DNA from: Sialis fuliginosa
Lineage: Eukaryota; Arthropoda; Insecta; Megaloptera; Sialidae
Direction of reading: 5' to 3'
Length of the DNA stretch: 64,000 nt
NCBI GenBank assembly: GCA_961205875.1
Contig: OY540816.1
Location: 8,690,701-8,754,700 of the forward strand
Shown here: positions 1 to 11,232 of the stretch, piece by piece
Layout of the letters: every line of letters starts with the position of its first letter
How positions within the stretch are numbered: the stretch's first letter is position 1
Notes under the pieces: model-generated
The model's input: the letters and a program-made list of their open reading frames with translations, nothing else
Database searches by the model: none
What the model was told of the DNA's origin: nothing
Translations under genes and position numbers: made by a program

Positions 1-410
1 GTTATCACATATAATTTCAACACACAGTTCTTGCAAATTGGCTACATGCATATTTACGTAATTATTTATTTATAAACAATTTATTAATTTCAATCTGCAA
101 ATATAAATAAAATAAAAATATTGTAACTTTAACCTTCTATTTTCTTTTCATTTCATCAGCTGTTTTATACATTGAGCTCATAACCTAATGTCAAAGTAAT
201 CCAAATGTAATTTGATGTTGTTTACTTACATGGTTAATTTATTGTTAATATAAATTGTATTTAAATATTAAAAACTTATTTAATAATATTAGAAAACACA
301 TATATGTTATTTACAAATTAAAACTGTCAAAACAATACATACATCATCTACATACATATACATAGCTCCATAGATAAATGTGATTTGTGATATACCTCTA
401 TAGGTGTATA

Positions 411-668
411 CAGCGGCGGATTTAGACATGGGCTACTGCCCAGGGCGGTAAAATTTTTGAGGGCGGCAGATTTTGGGAGAATACAACATTTTTAGTTTAA
501 TACACAACACACTAAAAAAAAGAATACAAAAATTACTCCGATTATCAAAACGATTTATCTACATCTAAAATGAGTAAAAATTTGTAAAAAAATAGGTTAT
601 ATTTTTCCTTGGTAGAGAGGCGGTAATTTTTTTTGCCCAGAGCGGCACTTAATGTAAATCCGCCGCTG
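411..668. mobile_element. hAT-type MITE with perfect 8-bp target duplication
   Basis: The ends are inverted repeats, CAGCGGCGGATTTA on the left and TAAATCCGCCGCTG on the right. An exact 8-bp direct repeat, GGTGTATA, flanks the element at 403-410 and 669-676. Ends starting CAG and an 8-bp duplication are the hallmarks of hAT transposons. At 258 bp with no transposase frame, this is a non-autonomous copy. The intact duplication suggests a fairly young insertion. Confidence 0.85.
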
Positions 669-1110
669 GGTGTATATGTGATTTTGTCAGGTATATAGCC
701 TATACAGCTATACAGAGTGCCCCAAAAAATGTAGGCACACTATCTCTATTCTGTGGGCACACTTGAATTCCTTATCATATATTAAACATATTATTATGTT
801 TAATATATGACCTTATATTTAAAATAATAATTATTATTTTCTAGTAATCTCTATAGGTGTATAGTGTACAGGCTGATCCAGACCACCCGTCCACTATGTT
901 TTACGCCCAAACTATTGAAGATAGAATTTTATGATACAAAAATTTATATATAGGTACATATAAAAGAATTTCAGGAAAATATCTCTCCTTGGGGGGTAGT
1001 TTGAGGGATACATACCCGTTTCTCAGTAAAATCAAATGGAATGGTATATGTGGTATATCCAAAAGTACATAATATAAAAATTAAAAATATGAATTTGAGG
1101 GAGGTGGTAT

Positions 1111-1287
1111 CAGGGCCGTAACTACCACCGGGGCCCCCGAGTATAGAGGGCCCCCGCAGCAGCGTAAAAATTGGGGTCGATTGAGGAACAAAAAAAACAT
1201 TTTTTTCAATTTTTATATTTTGCATAAAGTGAGGGCCCCTCGGTTACTTGCTGCCCCGAGACTCCAGAGCCTCTAGTTACGGCCCTG
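1111..1287. mobile_element. hAT-type MITE, CAGGGCCGTAACTA family, copy 1
   Basis: The inverted ends are CAGGGCCGTAACTA and TAGTTACGGCCCTG. The flanking 8-mers GGTGGTAT (1103-1110) and GGTGGGGT (1288-1295) agree at 6 of 8 positions, so the duplication is eroded. The interior is rich in GGGGCCCC runs. Two further copies of the family lie at 50714-50918 and 55795-56093. No transposase is encoded. Confidence 0.75.
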
Positions 1288-1639
1288 GGTGGGGTAGAAT
1301 TTTAAAAACGAGAACGCGGGAAATTTGAATTTGAATTGTTATTTGGGCACTCCAGATGACATATTCCGATTCCCATCTCTCGCGCCGAACTATTGAGGCT
1401 ACACTCTGTACTTTACATATGTACCTTGACCGATGAGTGTAATTGCCATTGTGAAGTTAATCGAGTAAAAACAGTGTTTCACTCCTTTCACCCCCTGCAA
1501 AATTATTTTGCACCCATCGATTACACTCATCAGTTTCTTAAAGTGTAGGTACTATACTATCTCTATACTATACCAATTTTCGTTGATGAAGGAATTATTG
1601 TGTTCGGAAAATCTATTTTTACTGAACTAATTACATATA

Positions 1640-1743
1640 CATAAATTTATAACATTTGAATATATTCCCGTTGTGACGTAATTCCCGCGCAAACGCTGAT
1701 TGGTTAAGGAGCTATTGAATCTACCTTGTCTTTATATACCTTG
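1640..1743. mobile_element. Solo arm of the CCAAGGTATATAAAG foldback family, copy 1
   Basis: This stretch matches the right arm of the elements at 17075-17556 and 63264-63732. It shares the ATAACATTTGAATAT start, the GTGACGT segment, the GCTGATTGGTTAAGGAGCT-like core and the terminal CTTTATATACCTTG. The partner arm is absent nearby, so this is a truncated relic. Confidence 0.55.
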
Positions 1744-2051
1744 ACCGCCGGTGATATAATAGACTAATAATTAAATACCTTTTTCTCTTTTTTTTAACAT
1801 GTAGCGGCTTGGTTATTGAACAAATACCATTATTCTATGCAAATACCCAGCATTTTTCACACATTTTTATTTTTATTAAAAATTTAAAAATTACATATTG
1901 ATTTTAATTTTCTTAAGTTGTAAAAATACTTTTGGGATTTTTTTCTGTTGCTAAATTAATAGAAGACGATATAACCTTGTTTTTTGTTTTGTCAATAAAA
2001 TATTTTGTAATTCTTTTATATTTCTAGCTGTTCTCATTTAAAAATAAAATT

Positions 2052-4395
2052 ATGGATGGGGCCGGTGACAGGTAAAATAATTTGTATTATATCATTTCAA
2101 TCAAAATTTTACTAACATCTTTAATTTACTTGCCTTGTAAATATAGACACATAATTTAAATAACAATGTATTATTTTTACTTATATTTTAATTAAAATAA
2201 ATTTCAGAGCTGAATTGCGTGAGTTACATCCATCAAATATAGCAATAATTCGTGAAGTTTATGACAGTGAAAGTTCATATGAAACATTTGAAATAGAATT
2301 AGAAAGAGCGTTAGAAGCAAATTGTATGATAATTATTATTGAACCAGCAAGATTAGGTGATGAAACAGCTCGATGGATATCTGTTGGGAATTGTCTTCAT
2401 AAAACAGCTGTAATTTCAGGTCTTACGTCAATTTTGTCAGGTAAATGTGATGTTTGAAATATTTATATTATTTCCCAAGAAAATTGTTAATGTGTTATAT
2501 TTTATTTAGCATTAATATGGCCAAGGTCTGGTAGCGTATGGGTTCCATTAAGTACTATATCTTTTATGTGTACTGGTTTATACACAGTAGCATGGCAATG
2601 GGACCCTTGTGTGCATTATCAAGTTGAACGAGATACTCGACGTTTAGCACGGTTACCTGTTTTAACGGTATTGACAGCTGCTTCTCCTGTAGTTTTAGTT
2701 CGAAAAGATGAGTCTAAAAGAAGGTATTGTTCATTCATTTATATTTATATCTTTAAAGTAGTGTGAATTTTTTTTTACATAAACACATTTTAAAATTTAT
2801 AATAATTGATGTACTTATTACAAAAGGAAACAGTATTGTTGACAACCTTAATGTAACATTTATAATCTAGTATTATATTATGGGCTTATAAATCTGAAAT
2901 AATGTATTTTATGCAGGAAAATTCATTATATGAATGTATTATAAAACTGTCAGGTATTAATATGAATATTAGGGTGGTCCTTAGATGGTTGGGACCATAG
3001 ACATAGAGAATGGACAGTGCATTCTGTATTAACTCAATGGTGTAACATCTGTTCAAAAAAGGAGAGAGAGATGCAGTGTAGTTTGGAACATAGACATAGA
3101 GTTACACAGTTATTCCATACCTGTTTCTATCTCTTTCTTTTGACACGGTTCTGTGTTCGAGTCAGATGCCTGGTCCATTCTCTATGTCTATGGTTGGGAC
3201 GAATTTTGACTGGGTCACCCCCCAAATCAGCTCCAAATAATTCAAAAACAGTATGGAAAAAATTTCAGCCCTCTATTTTAAAAATTGGCCATTACCAGAG
3301 GGGGGTGATTTTCCCATTAAAAATACACTGTTTTTTTTTGATTTTTCAAAGACCTGCATAGTAGAGCGTCAAATTCTTTTTAAAAATCTAGAATTCTCAC
3401 GAATACATTCATATTCTATATTTAGATGGATAAATTAAACTTGTGATTCAACGATGATAGCTGCATGGGTCATTGGGTCATTCCATCAAGTGAAAAAAAA
3501 ATGTATTTATTTTTTTCTATAATTTCTGGATAATTTTGTCAGAAAAACGTTTGACAATGAAAATATTGATCTTGAAATAAAACATTTTGGTTCTAAAATT
3601 AAAATTGAAGAGAAAAAATGGGTCACGCCAGTTAAAAATTGATAATGATCTTTTTTAATTTTTATAGAATCAAAATTTGTTATTTCAAGATCAATATTTT
3701 CATTGTCAAACGTTTTTCTGACAAAATTATCCATAAATTATAGAAAAAATAAATAAATTTTTTTCACTTGATGGAATGACCCAATGACCCATGTAGCTGT
3801 CATCGTTGAATCACAAGTTTAATTTATCCATCTAAATATGGAATATGAATATCAGAAATGTATTCGTGAGAATTCTAGATTTTTAGAAAGAGTTCAAGAC
3901 AATCTAGTACGTAAATTTTGGAAAAATCGAAAAAACACGTTTTTTTTTAAATGGGAAAATCACTCCTCTCTAGTAATGGCTATTTTTTACGATAGATGGT
4001 TGAAACTTTTTCCACATTTTAAAAAAATTATTTGGAGCTGATTTCGGGGGGCGGCCCAGTCAAAATTCGTCCCAGCCCCATCTAGAGACCACCCTAGTGA
4101 ATATACATAGTTAATCTAAACATTCCAGTACAAATATTGTATATTAAAAATTATGAAATATTTAAAACACAATTTTCTAAAAATCAAGTTTTTTGAAGCC
4201 GACGATATAGTCTATATTTTGAAATAGTTGTTTTGTGAAAAATTTTTTTAAATGAAAGACAATATAATTGTGTATTAGATTTTCAAATCTATTATATAAT
4301 ATTAATATAAATTATCTTTTAGGTACTTACATTGTACAGTTACAATAGCAGCTGTTACATTATGTGCATGGAAGCTTTATAATATTTGGAAATAA
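2052..4395 (+). CDS. TMEM11: TMEM11 homologue (Drosophila Pmi), mitochondrial cristae protein
   Basis: Four exons join in phase: 2052-2071, 2208-2440, 2510-2723 and 4323-4395, giving 179 aa against about 192 for human TMEM11. The hallmark stretch is IIIEPARLGDETARW followed by SVGNCLHKTAV. Two hydrophobic segments follow, at about residues 72-89 and 94-113, then WQWDPC (113-118), and a basic VVLVRKDE stretch before a last hydrophobic helix. TMEM11/Pmi sits in the inner mitochondrial membrane and shapes cristae and tubule morphology; that function is family knowledge. Exon 1 codes only seven residues (MDGAGDR); its ATG is favoured because it splices in phase with exon 2. Intron 3 (2724-4322) is swollen by a nested foldback transposon at 2970-4096. 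AATAAA at 4879-4884 is a plausible polyadenylation signal. Start and terminal exon are inferred from splice phase. Confidence 0.9.
2970..4096. mobile_element. Long foldback transposon in TMEM11 intron 3
   Basis: Two arms of several hundred bases are near-reverse-complements around a centre near 3620-3650. The outermost ends are TAGGGTGGTC and GACCACCCTA. The flanking 8-mers ATGAATAT (2962-2969) and GTGAATAT (4097-4104) agree at 7 of 8, suggesting an 8-bp target duplication. No transposase frame is present; the short open frames at 3017-3438, 3507-3734 and 3838-4041 are arm sequence. A second MITE (2996-3192) is inserted in the left arm, so this element is the older of the two. Confidence 0.8.
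2996..3192. mobile_element. Nested 197-bp MITE with perfect 8-bp target duplication
   Basis: The inverted ends are CATAGACATAGAGAATGGAC and its complement at the right end. GTTGGGAC is duplicated exactly at 2988-2995 and 3193-3200. The duplicated target belongs to the left arm of the surrounding foldback element, which proves the order of insertion. The 8-bp duplication points to hAT-type mobilisation, although the ends do not begin with CAG. Confidence 0.85.
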
Positions 4396-7300
4396 ATAAC
4401 CGAATCTCGAATTCCACTGAATAAGTAGCTTAATTAATCCGTACAATGCATTCACTGTTTTTGATTTGTAGATTTTTAATACAAATTATAAACAAAGAAA
4501 TCTAGTAGTTAATTAATACATTTATGTGATATTAGAACGACAACAATTTTATGATTTTTAATTATAATTTTAAATCGTACAATTAATTTTTAATTAGTTA
4601 AGTTTTTGACAAATAGATCGTGAATAGTGAATGTATCAAGCCAAAAGAAGTAGTAAAGTGTAAATATTTTTGTTTTACATATTTAACGTTCCCATGTAGT
4701 TAATGCTTAATTTAAAGCAGATTGTTAATTCTATTGATAGAATGTCTTCTTTAAAATATATATCGTAAAATATATAAATACATAATTAATACATTATAGA
4801 AAAATACTACTGAAAATGTAACATGATCTGTTATGATATATACTCTTAAATCTGTTGTATGTATTTGTCTTATAAAATAATAAATTAAGTACTTATTATC
4901 TATTGTCTTCTTTATTTAAGAATTTAGTCGTCTTAGGTTCCAGTTCCAAACTGATTCAGGCTTAACAACACAAATTAAAGGACATTGCGCTTTTTCTATG
5001 TAAGATAAGTCTTAACTGACTTTTTTCAAATTTTGTATAGTTTTGATTAAGAAAAAAAACAAGAAAAAGAGTCAAATTCCACTGGTTTGGTTATACATTT
5101 TGACGTACCACATGCCATTGTATAAAAAAAATATTTTTTTGCTTTGCTTTAGCCCCATCGCACCCCCTTGAAAAATTATTTGTTCAGGGGGGTGCGATTT
5201 TTTCAAAAAATTAGTACATATTTTACTAGAGGGCATTGTTTTACATATTCAGTAAAAATTTCAACTTTCTAGCTTTTATAGTTTACGAGATATTTTGCTT
5301 TGACTGAAAAGGACACACAGACGAACGACAAAGTGAGATTAAAAGGGTTTCTTCGGAATGCTAAAAATGAAGATGCCTCAAAATGACCTTAAAACCTCCA
5401 GTCAAGTCAAAAATTTTACCTCAATTGATTTCCCACTTCTAACCCTGAAACTTTTGTATCAAACATTTTCCCTGAAAAACCTTAGATTTTGAGATATTTG
5501 CTTACCTCAATTTAAATAGACCACCCAGTATATTGTAAAGAACAAAGATTAAAAATACTATAAAATGTGTGTTACAGCTGTGTTACACAAAAATTTATTT
5601 TCATCTGTTTTAATTGATATTTAAAAAATACAAACATCAAATACATGTAAAATATATAAATTAATAACAAATTTTTAAACATAGGTAATACTTTTTTTTA
5701 AACTTTAAACAATTTAAGTCTTATCGTGGAATAAATAAATAAGCATTTCAACAATTGAATTGTTTATAACACAATGAAATATCCTTTGCCATTGACAATA
5801 TATGTGTTTAAATACTATTTGTTATAAAATAAATAAATAAATAACATTTTATAATAGTGTGATTCTACCCGCAGAAAATTTTCTTTCTGGGTAGGTATAT
5901 ACTGTCATACCCCGGAATTACGGCCATTTTGGTTTCACACTGATGCCGTAACTTGAAAATATATTTGCAGGACAAAAATTAAAAAGTACTTATTATTCTA
6001 TTTAAATTTCATATTTTGAATGAAAAAATTCAACAAATTTATATTTTTACAAACATATATCATAAATTTTGTTTGTGAGTTGCAAGATTGAATTACACCA
6101 TTATATGATTAGATCAGAACATAGTAGCGCAGTTGTTCGTAAAATTATTCCGATTGAATTTTTTGTTTGTATGTATACATTTTCATAATTTAAAATACCT
6201 AAATTCAAGGTTTATGAACTTAAAAAAATTTAAATAAAGGAGTAGAGTTACAGTTATGAGTGTAAGGACCTTTTTTGTGCAAAAAAGTCTAAAGATGATT
6301 TTGATTTCAAAAAACATTTATTTTTTTTGTAGAGCCTTTTTGTGGTCTAAACAATATCCGAACGAGGTTCTGACTCGCACGTTGTACTTTTATAATCAAG
6401 CCAACCTCCCCAATAATATAAAAACAAAAAATTTAATGGGAATAATTTTCCGAACGATTGCGCTACTATGTTCTGGTCTAGATAATATATATTTGTGCAA
6501 ATAATAATAATAATAATTACATTTATTTAGAAAATGTACATAGTACATAAAATACGTCAAGGAAAGATATGCAAATTAGCTAAAGTTGTGCAATTACATT
6601 ATTATTATTATTAAAGAGTTATCAATTATTTAATAGTTTATATTAAAATTTAATATAAGTCAAAAATAATTATTTTATGCTTTTTAGTTATTAGTAGTTT
6701 TTTTTTATTTTCAGTTATTTTGAATTTACTACAAAGATTTCTTTTTTCGATCATATTTATTATTCTGTGTTTTCGATATGTTAATTTAGATTGATAAAAA
6801 TACAAATAATCTGAATAAAACTGTGAATAGTTGATTAATTATAATTTTATTTCCTTCATAATTTTTTTTTATATAATTTATTAATCAGCAATCTGTATTT
6901 ATTATTATATTTTACAAAAAGCAAATAATTTAATAGATCGTGTGAAATACTTCAATCTCAAGTTGTTTGGATAATCACTGCTCTACTGTAATGTTTCCCA
7001 GAATATAATAATACCATATTTATTTTCAAGAAGTGTTGTAAAATGTATGTCTAAAACCGAATGCCAGTTTTCATCTCTATTTCAATTAGAACTGAAACTA
7101 ATTTTTTTTAAAGGTATGTTTGAGACAAGTTTACTTAAGTTTAGAAAACATAGTATAGATATAGGATAGTCAAAATCTGTTTAAAAATTCAACATTAATA
7201 GCTTAGTGCAGTGGTCTTTAAACTGTGTTCCGCGGAACCCCGGGGTTTTCCAAGTCAAAATAAAAATTTGAAAAAAAAATTACAAAGTACTCACTCTAGT

Positions 7301-7663
7301 TGACTAATGTTTATTAGATAAAAAATATAAAGATACATTAGGTATATTTGAAAATTAATGCAGTGTGACTGAATACAACATAGGAAGAGATGCGATGAAT
7401 GCAGTTTCAACTGAAACTGTACCTTCGGCCAGATACATACATTTTAAATTTGGGAAACTGTTATAGTGTATATAATTTATTATAACAAAATTTTCTTTAT
7501 TTAAAAAAATAATACTCAAAATAAAGTAACGATCTGAAAAATATATTTTATAAATAAGTAGTATAATATTATTTTATTGTAAACTTCTCAATAATTGGAA
7601 ATAAATTTAACTATTTAAAAATTAACAACCATTTAATTTAAACGTCTAATGTTGAACAACAAA
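4396..7663. other. Convergent intergenic region between TMEM11 and DHRS7B
   Basis: This holds the probable 3' UTRs of TMEM11 (plus strand) and DHRS7B (minus strand) and no recognised exon. Around 5080-5530 is a degraded repeat whose right part resembles the foldback element at 61797-62924. A MITE lies at 6107-6484. At about 7206-7260 there is a hAT-like end (CAGTGGTCTTTAAACTGTG) without a visible partner. The minus-strand AATAAA at 7573-7578, about 90 bases after the DHRS7B stop, is a plausible polyadenylation signal. Confidence 0.55.
6107..6484. mobile_element. MITE with AGAACATAGTAGCGCA terminal repeats
   Basis: The left end around 6107-6150 (GATTAGATCAGAACATAGTA, then GCGCAGTTGTTCG) is mirrored at 6442-6484 (CGAACGATTGCGCTACTATG, then TTCTGGTCTAGAT). 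The interior has no transposase. A clear target duplication was not found, so the superfamily is undetermined. The 82-codon open frame at 6256-6504 lies inside the element and is incidental. Confidence 0.6.
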
Positions 7664-10176
7664 TTATGATTTTTTAGCTCTTTTTGCCATTATCCAAAAA
7701 TATATAGAGGGCATAACAGTTCTTAAAAAGGTGGCAGCTTTTGCATTAAGAGGTGCTACAGTAACTTCTTCATTATAAACAGCTACTGCTTTAAGTACTT
7801 CTTTAGCTACATATTCTGATGAGTAACCATTTTCTGTAGTTTCATCCATTTCTAAAAATAACAGAAAATATGCATTTAAAAATATACATCCACTATAAAA
7901 TAAATACTATATATCATACTTACTTCCATAAGCAGTTCCGCTACCAGTCAGTGCATTCACAGATAAAGAAGTACGGATATATCCAGGGTTAACAACTGTT
8001 ACTTTTATGTGGGGGTCCAACTCTGCTCGGAGTGAGTCACAGAATGCCTGTAGTGCATGTTTAGAAGCTGCATATGCAGAGCGTTTTGGTAAAGCTATTC
8101 GGCCTTGAACGCTGCTAATTGTTACTATATGTCCTTCATTGCGTTCTAACATATGTGGTAGTACAGCTATTAAAGAAATTTTATAAAATTAATTTTAGTC
8201 TGATATTAGTATATTATTAAAAAAGTAATTTCTTTAAATTCAAGTAATTATTGGTATGTATCTTAGATCGTACGCCAGTTTGGTGATAAAAGGGATTATT
8301 CCTATCGTGTCAGCAGTTGTTAGTTATTAGTTTTGAAGAATTATAACTTATTTTCATTATAAAAGAAATTGAATTCTCTTATTGTTAAACGTATATAATC
8401 ACCTAATTGTTTACTAAACATCGTTTAAGTTAAGATGACAGTTGACCCGATTGTGTTAGTTTTTTGATTTTTACCACTGAAGGCGTTGCTTCTATCGACG
8501 ACACATAGCAATAGTGAACAAACTAATAAATTTATATTCTTAGATAAGGACACTACCTTTTGTTAAAGCAACTTGTCCAAAATAATTTACAAGCATAATT
8601 TTTTTATCAATCTCCAAGTTTGTATTTATGATTTCACCACGATAACTAATTCCTCCATTATTAATTAGTATGTCAATACGACCTAACATACTTAAAACAT
8701 GTTGTACATGTTTGGGCAATGAATCTAAATCAGATAAATCCAGCGGTAGAACAACTGGTAAATGTGTTGGAACGGTCTAAAAATTAAAAATAGGTTTAAT
8801 GATTTGATATTTTAGATAACTTCAATTATTCCTGTTATTTATTTACATTTGATATGTAAAAACAATATGAAATTATTTAAGACATCAGTAAAATATTAAA
8901 AACACAATACAGCCCTTACACACTAGCGACTTTTAGTAGCGCGACTATCGCGTCATGGCATGCTATGCATGCTATTGTATCGCCACAGTGTGTATGGGTT
9001 TTGCAATTTACATATAAAACAATGTAAAATGAATGTACACGATAGTCACGCTACTAAGTCGCTAGTGTGTAAAGGGTCTTAAAGTGTTTATTACTTTAAT
9101 AATTATTTATGTAAGTTTAAATGACATACAGTGTGTGTTTCCAAAAGTGATTGTTTCACCCTTTCTAGTTCTTCTTTTCTTCTCGCTGCCAATACAACTC
9201 GACATCCATTTTTATAAAACTCATGTGCTAAGGCTTCTCCTAAACCTGAACTAGCTCCAGTAATCAAAACAACCTGAAAAATGAAATATATTCAGTTGGA
9301 GTACGTAATGTACTCCATAATCTATGTCAGGGGTCAGCAAACTTTTGTGACAAGAATTAAATCTGTCACTCATAACTATGTAAAACATTTTGAGAGCGAT
9401 AAATATATTTTTACAAATAAGATTTTTAAGTTATTTGGTAGTAAGTTTTAATTAATATATTAACTAGCTGAGCTGCCCAGCCTTGCTCGAGGGTTGGTGT
9501 TATTTTTACAAATTATACATTATTATTGTTATTGCTATTGTATGAAAATGTATCTTGGTGATCCGTAGCGGTAAAACGTTTCAGATAAATACCGAATATT
9601 ATTTAAAAAATTTTATTCAAATCGTTTCAGTGATTCTCTTGCTAAAAACAAACATAGATAGTTAAATAGTTACAGAAACTCTATTTTATATGTAGATTAT
9701 TACATGAAGAAAAATCACCTTATAAATTTTTCAAAGGAAATGCCTCAATGGAAGCAATGAATTTGCATTTCCTTAGAAAGTTTCTGTATGTTTGGCATGG
9801 AACTAATCGTTTTTAATTTAAGACATGACTCCAAGTTCACATTGGTAATTTGTATTTTACACTTTTTTTATAGCTTTTTTACTTATTTAAAATTTGTCAG
9901 CCCCGCACGAATGTTCTCACTAATTTGTTCGCATTGAATGTGTTAATTTATTTTATTACCTTTATGCATTAAAAAAGAGTTAAATAAATAATAATAATAA
10001 TAAATAAAATATTATACCTTTCCTGTGAGAGATGTGCATTTATATTTTTGATGTAATGTCCAAAGCATTTGATATATAATCCATGGTAGAGTAATAGGAG
10101 CCCAAACTGATCCTAAAAGCCACCAAATTGTAGGCCAAAGGGCCCCTCCATTCTCCTGAGTTGGTTTTGAAACCAT
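7664..10176 (-). CDS. DHRS7B: DHRS7B-like short-chain dehydrogenase/reductase
   Basis: Five minus-strand exons splice in phase: 10018-10176, 9130-9273, 8557-8776, 7924-8166 and 7664-7851, giving 317 aa (human DHRS7B 325). The N-terminus has a Trp-rich membrane anchor at about residues 14-43. The Rossmann cofactor motif TGASSGLG is at 58-65 and the structural motif reads NNGG (140-143) instead of the usual NNAG. The catalytic set is intact: Asn165 in MLVNYFG, Ser193 in ISSVQG, and Tyr206/Lys210 in YAASK. The tail ends in basic KRAKKS. DHRS7B is an NAD(P)-dependent oxidoreductase of the endoplasmic reticulum or peroxisomal membrane linked to ether-lipid synthesis; that role is family knowledge. 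Intron 2 carries a MITE (8913-9076). The start is the only ATG leading into the anchor, and the gene is divergent from yurt. Confidence 0.92.
8913..9076. mobile_element. MITE in DHRS7B intron 2
   Basis: The inverted ends are CCCTTACACACTAGCGAC and GTCGCTAGTGTGTAAAGGG, differing by one indel. They extend inwards through a shared GTAGCGCGACTATCG-like segment, so most of the 164 bp is hairpin. The interior repeats GCATGC palindromes. No clean target duplication was found. Confidence 0.65.
9274..10017. other. DHRS7B intron 1 with degraded repeats
   Basis: Two relics are visible. A hAT-like end, CAGGGGTCAGCAAACTTTT, starts near 9329. A segment from about 9463 begins CTAGCTGAGCTGCCCAGCC, resembling the head of a retroposon type common in arthropod genomes (a CTAGCTG..GCCCGC head); that match is from memory. 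A short ATA/TAA microsatellite lies near 9987-10005. No exon is seen. Confidence 0.35.
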
Positions 10177-11232
10177 TGTTAAGCTTAATTGATGTATTTT
10201 TAACCTTGATTTATATTAAAATTATATTTAATTAAACATACGTCAAAAAAGTAATACTCATCACTGATGAATTATTCATGCCTTTAATTAACTGAATAAA
10301 TTGCTGCAGTTACAAATTTTTAAATATCTAATTTTAATGTTAAAATTTAGATAATGTCTATTCTATTATGTCAAACGTCAAATTTTAAAAATAAGTTTTC
10401 ACACAAATTAATATTTTATTTTAAAATAAGTGCATAGTATTGACTTTGCTCTTTACTTGTACCACATATTTTATTTATTTATTTTTATTTTAAAATTTGA
10501 AGGTAATCACTATTTTCCGAATGTACGTTATTGGTTGTACGCGTTGTACGTAAGTATGCAGAACAATAAATATTTGTATGTAAATAAACCGTGATGTACG
10601 TTGACTGCATATATTCTTGTCTTCTTTTATCAAAATACATACCTATCAGTAGCAAATATATTTGGTTATTGTACTAATAAAATGGCAGCTGACAGTGTAG
10701 CCCATGTAGCCTTATTTTACTTTTTTAATTACAAATTATTTTTTAAGTACCAAAAGTTAGTAAAAAGTACTTAAAGTGGTAATTTGTTTTATTTATTTAA
10801 AGTGTGTGATAAGTAACCGGTTACAATAAAGACTTTTGTGGTGCAACGAATTATGTAGTTTTAAACAGCAAGTTTAATGCCAAAGTTTGCCATGTAGTTA
10901 CTGCACATTCTAGAATGTTAATTCGAGATAAGGATGCTGAAATAGCTGATAATGTTATTATAAAAGAGATATCGATAGTTAATGTGGGTGGTGAGTAATA
11001 TAAAAAAAAGATAATATAGATTTTACCGTAAAGGTGAAAAGAGAGGAATGACATTTTTTGTTGACATGATTCAAACTAAAGTGTTACTGAATATGTTTTA
11101 TAAAATATTCATTTCATAACTTTCGTGGGAATATTATTGTGGGAAATAAGTTTGAGTGTAATGTATATTCATTATTTTATTACGTAATTTGAAGCAAGAA
11201 CTATTATAATACTAAAAAAAAAAGTGTTCAAA
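10177..11232. promoter_or_regulatory. Divergent intergenic region between DHRS7B and yurt
   Basis: The two start codons face away from each other across 1,056 bases, so both promoters must lie here, possibly shared. The region is AT-rich with a small cluster of ACGT/CGCG words around 10518-10560 and an ATTGG (inverted CCAAT) near 10531. The minus-strand open frame at 10851-11054 shows no recognisable domain and is probably spurious. No TATA box can be assigned with confidence. Confidence 0.4.

Larger units (their letters stand above)
1..2051. other. Intergenic region upstream of TMEM11
   Basis: No coding exon is recognised here. The stretch is AT-rich and holds three transposon pieces, described separately: a hAT-type MITE at 411-668, a second hAT-type MITE at 1111-1287, and one arm of a foldback family at about 1640-1743. 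The short open frame on the minus strand at 971-1225 runs into the second MITE and is not a gene. The promoter of TMEM11 should lie within the last few hundred bases, but no distinctive core-promoter motif stands out. Confidence 0.6.
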
